Below are positions 1-9,603 of a stretch of 64,000 bases of DNA, piece by piece; within the stretch, counting starts at the first letter, position 1; each line of letters opens with the position of its first letter. The translations under genes and the position numbers were made by a program. Location: contig NZ_VWRQ01000007.1 of NCBI RefSeq assembly GCF_008635795.1, forward strand, positions 62,001 through 126,000, in the 5' to 3' direction. The DNA comes from Paenibacillus tepidiphilus. Its GTDB lineage: Bacteria > Bacillota > Bacilli > Paenibacillales > Paenibacillaceae. Under the pieces are notes generated by a model. It ran no database searches. It was not told where the DNA came from and was given only the letters and a program-made list of their open reading frames with translations.

Positions 1-26
1 ATTTCCTCAAGCTCAATAATTTTCAT
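1..26 (-). CDS. 5' end of an unidentified gene, cut by the window edge
   Basis: An ATG on the minus strand at 26 follows a strong ribosome binding site (AAAAGGAGG, 7-8 bases upstream) and opens a frame reading MKIIELEE before the window ends. It overlaps the last 14 bases of the flippase gene, the usual sign of translational coupling within a polysaccharide operon. Eight residues are too few to name a product. Confidence 0.6.
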
Positions 27-1431
27 TAGTGTTCCTCCTTTTCCTATTTTTTAATAAAGTAATTATTTTTTTTATCTCCATTCTAAAATCGATAGCAACT
101 AATATAAAAGTACAAATAAAAGCTGATAAAACCATTGAATTGTTCGCCTTAATATAAACAATAATAGAAACACCAACCAAAATAATACTATAAATTAAAA
201 ATTTAAAATTAATTTTAAAATTAATATTACGTAACAAAATTAATGATCTTATTATTATCGTGACTAAAAAACCGATTATAAGTGAAATACTTGCTCCATT
301 TACACCAAATTTATCTATCAAAGGTTTTATTAAAAGAGCATTAACAACAGCACCAGAAATGGTTGAAATTAAAATTATTTTCGTTTTCATAATATTTCCG
401 AATATTGTCCCCAAAAAATTACTCAAAATACTCAGCATTGCACCCATTAAATATAAAGGAATGTAATTTTTTGCCGATTCGTATGAAAAATCAATGATTA
501 ACGGAAATAAAAAATATATAAACGATAAAATAAGTACTGTTGAATATGTCATAACTTTAAAATATAAATTAAATGCTTGTGAAAAAAACACTCCTTTTTG
601 AGAATCTGAGCCTTTTTTTGAAAATGCAACTTCTTGCCAAGCAAGCGAGAAGCACATAGAGACCATTGTAAGTATGGATCCTATTCTACTCGCTACAGAA
701 TATAATCCATTTTCATAAGTACTTAAAAAAGTTGTAATAGCGACTCTATTATAACCCGTTAATAACCAAAAACTAAGAGAATTAATACATAGAGGAGCAG
801 CAAAAAGAAACATTTTCTTCATTAACTCTTTATCAATAATTTTAACTGAAAATCTTTTAATTACTTTAACTGAGTATTCTAAATATAAAACTTGAAACAG
901 AATTGAAATTATACCTGCTATATAAATAGACGAGGAATCCATCCCAAAGCCAACTATAAGTAAGATGTTTACTATGGCAGAAATAAAAGTGGAAATTAAA
1001 CCTGAGATGGCATATGTTAAATTTTTTCCGAGACCTCTAGTAATAGAGGTGTAAAAACTTTGCAATGTCAGAGTAATACCATACAAAAGTATCCATTCAA
1101 AAAATCTTATATTATAAAAATAATTGAAACAAATTAATACTATAATATATAAAAACAAACTTAATAAATAAATTAGTCCTCCACTATAAATAGGTTTATA
1201 TTTATTATTCTCATCCTCATACATAAATCTTAATACAGCATTCCAAATATCAAAAAAAAGAACAGACGTAGCAATCGATAAATATGCTATAGAAACGTCA
1301 TAATATCCGTAATCTGAAGGTTGTAAATATTTGGTGTACACTGGAAGTAAAACAATCAAAATTACCTTTGATAGTACATTTCCCACAAAGTATAAAGCAC
1401 TTGACTTTAAAAAACTTTTTATTTCATCCAT
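13..1431 (-). CDS. Wzx-like polysaccharide flippase (MATE/PST family)
   Basis: This 472-residue protein is almost entirely hydrophobic, with about twelve to fourteen predicted membrane segments and a short basic C-terminus. The N-terminal motif with FVGNVLSKVILIVLLPVYTKY is typical of Wzx/RfbX-type flippases, which move undecaprenyl-linked repeat units across the membrane. Length fits the family. It is the last complete gene of the AT-rich glycan cassette and overlaps the next gene. The ribosome binding site before its ATG is weak (GGGAAA). Function is assigned from family resemblance and context; the glycan it exports cannot be told from sequence. Confidence 0.85.
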   Translation of the reverse strand: MDEIKSFLKSSALYFVGNVLSKVILIVLLPVYTKYLQPSDYGYYDVSIAYLSIATSVLFFDIWNAVLRFMYEDENNKYKPIYSGGLIYLLSLFLYIIVLICFNYFYNIRFFEWILLYGITLTLQSFYTSITRGLGKNLTYAISGLISTFISAIVNILLIVGFGMDSSSIYIAGIISILFQVLYLEYSVKVIKRFSVKIIDKELMKKMFLFAAPLCINSLSFWLLTGYNRVAITTFLSTYENGLYSVASRIGSILTMVSMCFSLAWQEVAFSKKGSDSQKGVFFSQAFNLYFKVMTYSTVLILSFIYFLFPLIIDFSYESAKNYIPLYLMGAMLSILSNFLGTIFGNIMKTKIILISTISGAVVNALLIKPLIDKFGVNGASISLIIGFLVTIIIRSLILLRNINFKINFKFLIYSIILVGVSIIVYIKANNSMVLSAFICTFILVAIDFRMEIKKIITLLKNRKRRNTNENY

Positions 1432-1451
1432 TATTTTCCCGCATTTCTGTT

Positions 1452-2387
1452 TTAATAGAACCCTTTAATTTTTAATTTTAGTTTCATAATCGACAATAGT
1501 AATTTAAAACTTCTCAAACCATTATTAAATTTAAAACCTGATAAGTGAACTTCATATTTTTCGTAGTATCCCCGCACTAAATCCATTGATATTTTTTTAT
1601 TTATTGCTAAATTTAAACGATAGGTTATTAATGCTGGCAGCCTGTATTTTGTTATTTCGGGTACATCTTTCCCCTCATTCTGTTTACTAAAGTCAATTAT
1701 ATTCATTAAGGATAAATAATCACTATCAATTTTGTTGATAGAAAACTTCGATAGTTTACTTACATCCTCTTCTACAACATAGTTCGTCAAATGCCTTTTA
1801 ACATAACTTATACTATTAGCTTTTATTATACATTTACTTATAAACTCCACATCTTCTCCCCAAGATAAACTGGAATTAAAAGAGAGACTATTCTCTATAA
1901 GAAGTTTTTTACTTATGACCCAGCATGATATATGGGTTTTTAATTTCCCCAACAAATACAATTGAAGTACATTTGCTTTATGGAACACTATTTTTTCTTT
2001 TTTTTTCTTCTCGTAATCTTTGTAACTATAATAACCGCAATAGCATAGATCAGAATTATCATTGAATATTCTATTAGTCATTTCAAGCAAAAAATCCTGC
2101 TCATAAAAATCATCTGAATCTAAAAATGCAATGTATTTACCAGAGGCTAAACTTATACCGTAATTTCTGGCGTTAGAAACACCCAAATTCTCTTGAGAGT
2201 AAATCCTCATTCGAGAGTCTTTATCACAATAATTTTGGACTACACTCGCCGTTTCATCTGTACTACCGTCATTAATAATGATGACTTCAAAATCTATAAA
2301 GCTTTGTTTAATCAATGATTCTAAGGCCATTGAAATTGACCGTTCTCTATTATAAACAGGAATAATGACAGATATATTCGGCTGCAT
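1452..2387 (-). CDS. Glycosyltransferase family 2 (GT-A fold)
   Basis: A 311-residue protein with the GT2 start ISVIIPVYNRERSI, the nucleotide-binding segment IIINDGSTDET and the metal-binding region FLDSDDFYE at about residue 90-97. These are hallmarks of inverting GT-A transferases such as EpsH/EpsJ that add sugars to a lipid-linked repeat unit on the cytoplasmic face. I chose the ATG at 2387, behind AAAGGAAG, rather than a TTG two codons earlier; its A overlaps the stop of the upstream polymerase gene (TAATG), so the two are probably coupled. Donor and acceptor sugars are unknown. Confidence 0.88.
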   Translation of the reverse strand: MQPNISVIIPVYNRERSISMALESLIKQSFIDFEVIIINDGSTDETASVVQNYCDKDSRMRIYSQENLGVSNARNYGISLASGKYIAFLDSDDFYEQDFLLEMTNRIFNDNSDLCYCGYYSYKDYEKKKKEKIVFHKANVLQLYLLGKLKTHISCWVISKKLLIENSLSFNSSLSWGEDVEFISKCIIKANSISYVKRHLTNYVVEEDVSKLSKFSINKIDSDYLSLMNIIDFSKQNEGKDVPEITKYRLPALITYRLNLAINKKISMDLVRGYYEKYEVHLSGFKFNNGLRSFKLLLSIMKLKLKIKGFY

Positions 2388-3637
2388 TAACAACTTCCTT
2401 TCTTCTCTTCAAACTCCATTAGAATCAGTTTAATAAAAACCGCTCCCAATAAAATTGCCCCTGATTTCATACTCTCCCCTTTATAGTTTGATAAAAGCAA
2501 GATAAGTACCAAGGAAATTGACATCAATGATTCGATTAGTTTATTAGAATCTTTCATTTTTTTTCCTATCTTCAATAAAAAGCTTAGGATACACGAGTAG
2601 AGAATAGTAATATATATAATTCCTCCCATGAACATATCGTTCACATAACCAATGTCTGACGGACGCTTCCCATGTATTGGACCATTCTCTCCAAATACTC
2701 TGTAACCTTCACCCCAGATTATTCCCAATCCTTTTGGCCAATATAGCATAGTATTTAAAAGAACTTCATAATTCCCACTATATTCATTTGTGATTAATAA
2801 TGCTAAAGAATCTTCTATCCCACCTATAATCCAGTTATAAGTATTAGGGGATGCAACTTTTATAATTAATATTATTAAGAAAACCACTATAACAAAAATG
2901 ACTACGTATGAAAGAATCTTTCCAATGGATCTACCTCTTAGCAAAAGTAGAATAACTGTACAAATAAACCCCACAGCAAAAACAATTAATCCAGTTCTTC
3001 CATTCAATAGAATAGCAATAAGAAGAAAGGGTACATAATATAAAAAACGATAATTTTTCAACATTGCATATATACATGCCAAGACAGCCAGTATTCCATG
3101 GAATACTGGTGTAAAAAAAGTGTAATCCCCGCTTATACCATATATCCTATTTGCTGAAATAAAGACATTTTCCTCTCTACCGTTATAATATAATTCTAAA
3201 GCTATATCTCGGAATCCAGGGACAAATAGCATAATGATACACATAATCCCTTGGACAAGCCCAAGATTCAATAGAAATATAATAGCCTTTTCTTGTGTAT
3301 AGCTCTTTTTCTTTAATAGATATACAATAAAGTTAATATGAATTATTTGTATAATAATAAAATTATTTTGAAGTATTCTCATTTCATTACCACTAATATA
3401 AGCACGTATGCTAAAAAACATACTTGCAACCATTATCCCTAAACAAAGCGTAAATATTTTTTTATTTATCTTAAAGTTACCTTTTAAAAGTAATAGTAAA
3501 ATAAATATTACTCCTAAACCCAAGATATAATGACTTCTTATCCCTAATACTTCTTTTAATTCAGGCATATAAATTACAAAAAAGGCATAAATATATATTA
3601 ATAATAGAGAATTTTTTTTATCAATTCTTGTTTTCAA
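2387..3637 (-). CDS. Wzy-like O-antigen/EPS polymerase (membrane protein)
   Basis: A 416-residue polytopic membrane protein with about ten or more hydrophobic helices and one large hydrophilic loop near residues 270-330. This layout fits Wzy/EpsG-type polymerases, which join flipped repeat units on the outer face of the membrane. Such proteins have little sequence conservation, so topology, length and position between glycosyltransferases carry the call. Translation appears to start at a TTG behind GGGGGAAA. A wall teichoic or capsule ligase of the O-antigen ligase superfamily is the main alternative. Confidence 0.75.
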   Translation of the reverse strand: MKTRIDKKNSLLLIYIYAFFVIYMPELKEVLGIRSHYILGLGVIFILLLLLKGNFKINKKIFTLCLGIMVASMFFSIRAYISGNEMRILQNNFIIIQIIHINFIVYLLKKKSYTQEKAIIFLLNLGLVQGIMCIIMLFVPGFRDIALELYYNGREENVFISANRIYGISGDYTFFTPVFHGILAVLACIYAMLKNYRFLYYVPFLLIAILLNGRTGLIVFAVGFICTVILLLLRGRSIGKILSYVVIFVIVVFLIILIIKVASPNTYNWIIGGIEDSLALLITNEYSGNYEVLLNTMLYWPKGLGIIWGEGYRVFGENGPIHGKRPSDIGYVNDMFMGGIIYITILYSCILSFLLKIGKKMKDSNKLIESLMSISLVLILLLSNYKGESMKSGAILLGAVFIKLILMEFEEKKGSC

Positions 3638-3666
3638 GATTTTTCCCCCACTAATATAAATATCTT

Positions 3667-4785
3667 CTATCTTTCGTGTAAATTAATTAACTCCCTATAC
3701 ATCGATACGTATCTGTCCACCATTTCCCCCAAACTGAATTGAGTAGATTTGGTCATTAAACTTTCAACTTTTTTTTGTGTAATCTCTTCATTTTTCAAAA
3801 AAAACTCAATTTTTTCCGAAAGTTTTTTAAAATCACCAACTTCAAATAGTAAATCTTTATCACCTATAACCTCCCGAAGCCCATCTACATTGGATCCAAG
3901 CACGAGTTTTCCAGCAGCCATGCCCTCAACAGCAGCTAAACCAAACCCTTCCCAATTAGAAGACAGAACAAGTAAGTCTATTGACTTTAGGATTTTAGCA
4001 ACATCATTTCTATAACCTAAAAAATGAACTCTTTCACTAATATGAAGCTCAGTAGCTAGAGATAAACTTTCCTCTTGCAAAGGCCCCTCCCCTACTAAAA
4101 CTAAGTATATATTAGAGGATAGTAAATTAACGGCTTTAATTAAAGTCTTTTGATCCTTCTCATGGGAAAATCTACCAATCATACCAATCAAAATATTATC
4201 ATCAGTCAATTTTGGATTAAATTCAGATTTATTATAAGGAACAGCATTTGTATATTTACTTAAATCAATACCATTTTCTATCACTTCAAACTTACTATGC
4301 TCATTTTCTTTTGTAATAATCCACTCAGTCAAGTTTACTTGGGCCTTATCACTTATTGAAATCACTTTTTTGTATTTAGAGTAAATGAAACTATCTAATA
4401 ATCTAAAATATATTTTTTCACGTCTTCTATTAAAAGTACTGTGTTCTGTTGTAACTAACTTAGGCTTTTTACTAATTAACTCAACAGCGAGAACTGTCCA
4501 GTATTGAGATGGGAATAAATGAGTATGTACAATATCATATCTCCCCTTTTTAATAAAGCCTCGGATATATAGAATATTCAACGGATTTCTTGGTTTACGT
4601 AAAGGGACAATATTAATTTTAATATTTTTTTTCTTAAGTTCCGCTTCGTAAATATTATCACTATCTGTGAGCAACAATAAATCAATTTCAATCCCATCAA
4701 TTTTATTTATTCTAGGCAATGTCTGCTCTAATAGTTTTTCTGCTCCACCCGATCCTAAGTTATTAATTATATGTAGTATTTTCAA
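3667..4785 (-). CDS. Glycosyltransferase family 4 (GT-B fold)
   Basis: A 372-residue GT4 enzyme. The N-terminus reads KILHIINNLGSGGAEKLL, with the glycine-rich acceptor-side loop, and the C-terminal half has IGMIGRFSHEKDQKTLI and the E-x7-E type donor site in SSNWEGFGLAAVEGMAAG. I place the start at the TTG at 4785, five bases after GGGAGAG; a longer open frame extends into galE but has no ribosome binding site. With that start, only one base separates it from the galE stop, indicating a shared transcript. It probably adds one sugar of the exopolysaccharide repeat; the linkage is unknown. Confidence 0.86.
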   Translation of the reverse strand: MKILHIINNLGSGGAEKLLEQTLPRINKIDGIEIDLLLLTDSDNIYEAELKKKNIKINIVPLRKPRNPLNILYIRGFIKKGRYDIVHTHLFPSQYWTVLAVELISKKPKLVTTEHSTFNRRREKIYFRLLDSFIYSKYKKVISISDKAQVNLTEWIITKENEHSKFEVIENGIDLSKYTNAVPYNKSEFNPKLTDDNILIGMIGRFSHEKDQKTLIKAVNLLSSNIYLVLVGEGPLQEESLSLATELHISERVHFLGYRNDVAKILKSIDLLVLSSNWEGFGLAAVEGMAAGKLVLGSNVDGLREVIGDKDLLFEVGDFKKLSEKIEFFLKNEEITQKKVESLMTKSTQFSLGEMVDRYVSMYRELINLHER

Positions 4786-4786
4786 C

Positions 4787-5821
4787 TTAACTCTCCCAAA
4801 TTTCTGATTTTCTAACTTTATAACCATTTGGATTCTTAAGTTGCCATCTCCAAGCATCTTCACACATTTCTTCTATACTCTTCATTGCTCTCCAATTTAG
4901 TTCGACTTCTGCTTTTGATGGATTCGAATAGCAGATAGCAGTATCACCAGGTCTTCTGTCAACGACCCTATAATTAATCTTAGCTTTCGTCTCTTCTTCA
5001 AAAACTGAAACTAACTCCATAACACTGTAACCTCTGCCTGTTCCAAGATTAAAAATTGATACACCACTACTAGAATCAATATATTCAATTGCCTTAATAT
5101 GGCCTCTAGCAACATCAACTACATGAATAAAGTCTCTTACTCCTGTACCATCCTTAGTTGGATAATCATTTCCATAGATTTTCAACTCTTCTAACTTCCC
5201 TACCGCTACTTGAGTAATATATGGAAGAAGATTATTTGGGATACCGTCAGGGTCCTCACCAATCTCTCCACTTTTATGAGCACCAATCGGATTAAAATAT
5301 CTAAGGATAGATATATTCCAAGTATTATCAGAAATATATAAGTCTCGTAATATTTGTTCTATAATCAATTTGGTTTGACCATAGGGATTAGTAGCTTTTA
5401 AATCTGCTTCTTCATCTAATGCACCCATAGCAGGTGTATATACAGTAGCCGAAGAACTAAAAACTAATTTTTTCACATTAAATTTATTCATTACTTTCAA
5501 TAATACCAGAGTTCCACTTAGATTATTTGTATAATACATTAGAGGATTTTCAACTGATTCGCTAACTGATTTATACCCCGCAAAATGAATAACTGATTCA
5601 ATCTTTCTTTTTTTAAATAATTCTTCCAAATCACTTTCACATAGTAAATCTATTTGATAAAATTCTATCTTCTTTCCTGTTATCTTCTCGACTCTATCTA
5701 ATGCGACCTTACTACTGTTATATAAATTATCTATTACTATAACTTCAAAATTAGCATTTATTAATTCTACACAAGTATGACTTCCAATGTAACCTGCTCC
5801 CCCAGTTACTAAAACTCTCAT
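4787..5821 (-). CDS. galE: UDP-glucose 4-epimerase
   Basis: A 344-residue extended short-chain dehydrogenase that interconverts UDP-glucose and UDP-galactose (or the N-acetyl forms) with bound NAD. It has the Rossmann motif VTGGAGYIGSHT at residues 5-16, the catalytic Ser in SSSATVY and the pair Y-x3-K in NPYGQTKLI. RYFNPIGAH and the C-terminal DRRPGDTA are typical of GalE. It is embedded in the AT-rich EPS cassette, so it most likely supplies galactose-type precursors for this polymer. The genome may hold another galE for central metabolism, which cannot be seen here. Confidence 0.95.
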   Translation of the reverse strand: MRVLVTGGAGYIGSHTCVELINANFEVIVIDNLYNSSKVALDRVEKITGKKIEFYQIDLLCESDLEELFKKRKIESVIHFAGYKSVSESVENPLMYYTNNLSGTLVLLKVMNKFNVKKLVFSSSATVYTPAMGALDEEADLKATNPYGQTKLIIEQILRDLYISDNTWNISILRYFNPIGAHKSGEIGEDPDGIPNNLLPYITQVAVGKLEELKIYGNDYPTKDGTGVRDFIHVVDVARGHIKAIEYIDSSSGVSIFNLGTGRGYSVMELVSVFEEETKAKINYRVVDRRPGDTAICYSNPSKAEVELNWRAMKSIEEMCEDAWRWQLKNPNGYKVRKSEIWES

Positions 5822-5846
5822 TTCTTAACCTCTTTTCAATAATAAG

Positions 5847-6992
5847 CTATATATAAGACTGATAAATTGATAACATAAGATTTTCAACATTCTGTATACT
5901 AAACTTATCTATATAATGAGTATTAAATTTACCCATGTCTTCCCTTAATTGAGAATCACTAATTAATAGATCTAAACCTTCTTTAATATCTTTAGTAGAA
6001 TCAGGACGAATATAAACACCGCCTTTGTTCTCTACGATAAGATCGGTGTTTCCTCTGATTTGAGAAACTACACAAGGTAATCCCACAGCCATAGCTTCCA
6101 TTAATGAAACAGGTAAACCTTCCCTAAAGGATGGAAAACAAAAGATGTCCGCAACCTTTAATATTTCTATGACGTCATTCCTAAAACCAGTGAAAATAAC
6201 TCTATCATCAACATTTAATTTTTTTGCTTGGTCCTTAAGATTATTTAGGAGATTCCCTTGCCCACAAATCACATAATATAAATTTTTATTTTTAAACTCA
6301 CATAAAGCGTCAATAATTTTCGAATGATTTTTATTGTTATTTAATTCACCGATAGAAATTAACATAATTGAATTGGAGGGAACACCTAATTCCTCACGTT
6401 TACTAGTTTTATCAACATATTTTTCTTTTATCTGATCTATATTCACTCCTATACCAGGGACATAAACTGCATTTGATGAGAACTTTCTTGCAGTATTATA
6501 GTCTTCATTATTAATAGTAATAATTTTATCTGTATATATAGAAAGAAACTTTTCTATCGGGTAATATAACAGCCAATTCTTAAAAGGAGCACCTTTATAA
6601 AAGTGAAATCCATGAGCAGTATATATCACTTTTGTATTATCTTTTTTACGTGACTTCCGTGCTGCTAAGCGACTAATTAACCCACCGATAGGTGAATGAC
6701 AATGAATAATATCAAACTTTTCTGTATTAATCAGTTGACGGACCTTAAAGTATATTCTAATATTTTTTAAACTGAAAGCATTTCTTTCAAAATGCATATC
6801 GTGAACTTCAACATCAATAGTTTTAAGACGCTCAATTAGATGTTCCACACTTTTCCGATCTGAAGTGCTTCCAAATTTAAAATTTGCAGCTACATGAACT
6901 TTGCATTTTAGTTTTTGAAGTACTTTAATATTCTCTATATTAAATTGGTCAATCATTGATGCCACTGATGCTACTATTAAAACCTTTTTCAA
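5847..6992 (-). CDS. Glycosyltransferase family 4, EpsD-like
   Basis: A 381-residue GT-B enzyme. The N-terminal domain contains FDIIHCHSPIGGLISRLAA and IYTAHGFHFYKGAP, a signature shared with EpsD and related GT4 proteins; the C-terminal domain has SIGELNNNKNH and the donor-site FPSFREGLPVSLMEAMAVG. The start is a TTG behind GGGGGAAA. It follows the epimerase gene with a two-base gap and continues the operon. In EPS operons this type often acts early, just after the initiating sugar phosphate transferase; that role is inferred from position. Confidence 0.88.
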   Translation of the reverse strand: MKKVLIVASVASMIDQFNIENIKVLQKLKCKVHVAANFKFGSTSDRKSVEHLIERLKTIDVEVHDMHFERNAFSLKNIRIYFKVRQLINTEKFDIIHCHSPIGGLISRLAARKSRKKDNTKVIYTAHGFHFYKGAPFKNWLLYYPIEKFLSIYTDKIITINNEDYNTARKFSSNAVYVPGIGVNIDQIKEKYVDKTSKREELGVPSNSIMLISIGELNNNKNHSKIIDALCEFKNKNLYYVICGQGNLLNNLKDQAKKLNVDDRVIFTGFRNDVIEILKVADIFCFPSFREGLPVSLMEAMAVGLPCVVSQIRGNTDLIVENKGGVYIRPDSTKDIKEGLDLLISDSQLREDMGKFNTHYIDKFSIQNVENLMLSIYQSYI

Positions 6993-6994
6993 GT

Positions 6995-7873
6995 TTATTT
7001 CCCCCAGAGTGTATGCTTTATAGATTTTTCAAAATCCACAAGACAGTATTGCCAATCATAGTGGGTAGATAATTCTTTTTCATAAATCTTATCTCCAAAG
7101 ATTTTATTCATAAATGAACTAAAAGATAAAAATATTAAGATTATCCAATTAAACAATGAAGTGAAAATAATTTTCCTCCCATAAAACTTCACTAAAGTCT
7201 CTACTATATTCACGGTAGATACGTATTCTTTATTTTGAGGAAAAAACAATCCACTATCATTGTAATCTATATTTAATTTTATGAATTCACACAAATTGTC
7301 AATATAAATCATACTTCTTTTATTATTCAACTTAGGAAAAATGGGTGACCATTTAGAAAACTTTATAAGTTTAGGGAAATTGCCTTTACATCCCGGGCCA
7401 TACACCATTGGAGTTCTAATACAAGCTACTTTATACTCTCTATCATTCATTTGTTGAATAGCCTTATCTGCTTCCAGCTTACTACGTCCGTAGAAATCAT
7501 TAGCTCCAGTTACAGTGTCTTTGTTAATAATAGTTTGATTTAAGGAATTATTATCGGATCCATAGACGAGCATACTGCTCATAAATATAAACTGTTTAAC
7601 ATGCTCCTCTTTAGCCTTTGTTGCTATTTCTATAGCCAAGTCACGATTCACCCTGTAGTACTCCTCTTTCATTTTTGGATCCGCAGACACATGAGCAATA
7701 CCAGCAACATGCAACACAACATCGTAATGCGAAAAATCGCGATCCTTCCACTTCGTTCCTCGAACGGAAATTTCATCAATCTCATATCGCTCAGGCCATT
7801 GCTCCAACCATTTAATAAAGCTTGTACCAATATAACTGCCTTTACCGGTGATCAATATTTTCTTCTTGTCCAT
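6995..7873 (-). CDS. NAD-dependent epimerase/dehydratase family protein
   Basis: A 292-residue extended SDR protein with the Rossmann motif LITGKGSYIG near the N-terminus, VLHVAGIAHV, the catalytic segment MSSMLVYGS and Y-x3-K in FYGRSKLEA. The N-terminal loop is GxGxYIG rather than GxxGxxG, as in the WcaG-like 4-epimerases/reductases often paired with a PglC-type sugar transferase. It may make the 4-keto-reduced or epimerised sugar that the adjacent transferase loads onto undecaprenyl phosphate. A ribosome binding site (AAAGGAG) lies inside the end of the transferase gene. It is shorter than GalE (about 330), and the exact reaction is uncertain. Confidence 0.8.
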   Translation of the reverse strand: MDKKKILITGKGSYIGTSFIKWLEQWPERYEIDEISVRGTKWKDRDFSHYDVVLHVAGIAHVSADPKMKEEYYRVNRDLAIEIATKAKEEHVKQFIFMSSMLVYGSDNNSLNQTIINKDTVTGANDFYGRSKLEADKAIQQMNDREYKVACIRTPMVYGPGCKGNFPKLIKFSKWSPIFPKLNNKRSMIYIDNLCEFIKLNIDYNDSGLFFPQNKEYVSTVNIVETLVKFYGRKIIFTSLFNWIILIFLSFSSFMNKIFGDKIYEKELSTHYDWQYCLVDFEKSIKHTLWGK

Positions 7874-7874
7874 C

Positions 7875-8504
7875 TTATAAAGCAGCTCCTTTGGTGGGTG
7901 ATGTCACTTCTGCTTCGCTGGACCCTTCTCTTACACCATCAGACTTTAATACACTGTTTATGGTCATAAAAAAAACTTTAACATCAAAAACAAGAGATAA
8001 TTTCGTTACATATTCACCATCAAGTCTAGCTTTAACTTCTATCGGCAGCTCATCTCTGCCATTTATTTGTGCCCAGCCTGTTAATCCCGGCTTGATATTA
8101 TTCGCTCCATATTTATCCCGCTCTTCATTTAGATCATGCTGGTTCCATAGTGCAGGTCGAGGACCGATAATGCTCATATCACCTTTAAGTATATTGATGA
8201 TCTGAGGAAGTTCATCCAAACTTGTCTTCCGCAGGAATTTCCCAACTTTGGTAATGAAGTAATCTGGATCTTGCAACAAGTGAGTAGGCATGTCTTTAGG
8301 TGTGTCAGTCTTCATTGTTCTGAACTTAAGAATATGAAATTCACGTTTGTTTCGACCAAGCCTTTTTTGTTTAAATAAGATTGGACCTTTGGAGTCCAGC
8401 TTGATTGTTATAGCGATGATCAAGAAAAAAGGCCATAACAGGAGAATCCCGATTAGTGCCAATAAGAAATCAATGATAGGTTTTACTATAACATACGGCT
8501 TCAT
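7875..8504 (-). CDS. Undecaprenyl-phosphate sugar-1-phosphate transferase (bacterial sugar transferase)
   Basis: A 209-residue monotopic enzyme of the PglC/EpsL/WcaJ-C family that starts repeat-unit assembly by moving a sugar-1-phosphate onto undecaprenyl phosphate. Visible family marks are one N-terminal hydrophobic helix (about 12-32), PILFKQKRLGRNKREFHILK, KFRTM, the catalytic KTSLDELPQ segment and the IGPRPAL motif. It lacks the extra N-terminal helices of WbaP-type enzymes. It is the first gene of the variable cassette, at the point where base composition shifts from balanced to AT-rich. Confidence 0.93.
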   Translation of the reverse strand: MKPYVIVKPIIDFLLALIGILLLWPFFLIIAITIKLDSKGPILFKQKRLGRNKREFHILKFRTMKTDTPKDMPTHLLQDPDYFITKVGKFLRKTSLDELPQIINILKGDMSIIGPRPALWNQHDLNEERDKYGANNIKPGLTGWAQINGRDELPIEVKARLDGEYVTKLSLVFDVKVFFMTINSVLKSDGVREGSSEAEVTSPTKGAAL

Positions 8505-8558
8505 TTAAGCTCACCTAATCCTTTATGTACTCTACTGAAAATCCCTATATTATGAATG

Positions 8559-8590
8559 CACAGCCTCTCATTAGTATACAAGAGACTGTG
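8559..8590 (-). other. Intercistronic hairpin in the EPS operon
   Basis: The arms CACAGTCTCT and AGAGGCTGTG (minus strand) pair over 10 bp with one G-U, around a 12-base loop. No U-run follows, so this is not an obvious intrinsic terminator. It sits in the 112-base gap between the stalk-domain gene and the sugar transferase and could dampen or stabilise the downstream transcript. Nothing else was recognised in the gap. Confidence 0.5.
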
Positions 8591-8616
8591 GCTATTCTTA
8601 TCAATCTGCGATTTTA

Positions 8617-9603
8617 TTAGTTGTTCATACCCTCGGCAATTGACATACCCTTTTGCAACTCAGCCTCAAACGTAGCTCTATATTGGCTAATAATTTCCGT
8701 AGAATAACCATATTTCGTGAGTTTGGCTTCAGCATCGGCAATAATGCTATTGAAGCTGGCTGTAAAGGAAGCTAATTGCTGCTTACCTTGGGATAATAGA
8801 CTGGATTTAGTTGCTGCATCTGTAGCAGACAAATAATCTAATGCAAGTACTGTCAGGGCCGATCTGCTTTGAGCCTGTAATGCTGTAAGCTTGGCTTCCG
8901 TCTCACTGGTTATCTGCTCATATGTCGGGTTCGCAGAAGTACTACCGCCTCCCGCACCAGGAGCCGGTGTTGCAGTGGCTGAGCCGGTTCCGCCAGGTGT
9001 TGTTGTACCGCTGTTGTCTTCAGAGCCTTGATAAGAGGCTGAAGTTGCAGTTACTGTCTTTGTCTTCTGGTCCCAGCCAATTGTATGACCCACCGATTCT
9101 GAGAAGAAGCGCAAAGGTACATATAACGTACCATTCATGATAAAGCTGGATTGTCCTGCAGGGAGCTTCTTGTTTGTTCCGTCAAAGATATAACTGGCAT
9201 TCACCTTGGTAAGGGTTATGTTCTTCGCTGTTGATGCATTGCTCCCAAGATTCATTAAATATTCCTTAATGACTACTAACTCTGAACTGCTTGGATCTGC
9301 GACCGTAACTCTTACGTTCTTCGCATCCCAACTGACGCTCTTCTGCAGAGCATAAGACATGAAGCGAAGCGGTACATAAGTAGAGTTATTATAGATAAAA
9401 GCGTATTGACCCGCAGGCGGCTGAATGCTGACACCGTCAAAGATCATCTTGACATTCATGGTTTGAACTTTAACATAAGAAGTCTGTGTCGCTGCTGTCG
9501 CAGCCGAAGCGGACAATGGTGCGGATGCAGTTAGTGGTGCAGAGCCTACCAATGCTAGTAGCAACAATGCTGTTGCGGGTAACTTAATCTTCGACATTCT
9601 CAT
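8617..9603 (-). CDS. Secreted protein with two copper-amine-oxidase-N (stalk) domains
   Basis: A 328-residue protein with a signal peptide (basic start, then LPATALLLLALVG, cleavage probably in the ASA/SAA run before residue 37). Two repeats of the PF07833 stalk fold follow, marked by FDGVSIQPPAG...STYVPLRFMS and FDGTNKKLPAG...TLYVPLRFFS, roughly residues 50-108 and 128-187. A Ser/Thr/Gly/Pro linker leads to a helical C-terminal part. Despite the domain name no oxidase domain is present; in Paenibacillus this domain is common in cell-surface proteins. It overlaps the upstream gene by four bases (ATGA), so the two are coupled. Its role in EPS export or attachment is unknown. Confidence 0.75.
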   Translation of the reverse strand: MRMSKIKLPATALLLLALVGSAPLTASAPLSASAATAATQTSYVKVQTMNVKMIFDGVSIQPPAGQYAFIYNNSTYVPLRFMSYALQKSVSWDAKNVRVTVADPSSSELVVIKEYLMNLGSNASTAKNITLTKVNASYIFDGTNKKLPAGQSSFIMNGTLYVPLRFFSESVGHTIGWDQKTKTVTATSASYQGSEDNSGTTTPGGTGSATATPAPGAGGGSTSANPTYEQITSETEAKLTALQAQSRSALTVLALDYLSATDAATKSSLLSQGKQQLASFTASFNSIIADAEAKLTKYGYSTEIISQYRATFEAELQKGMSIAEGMNN

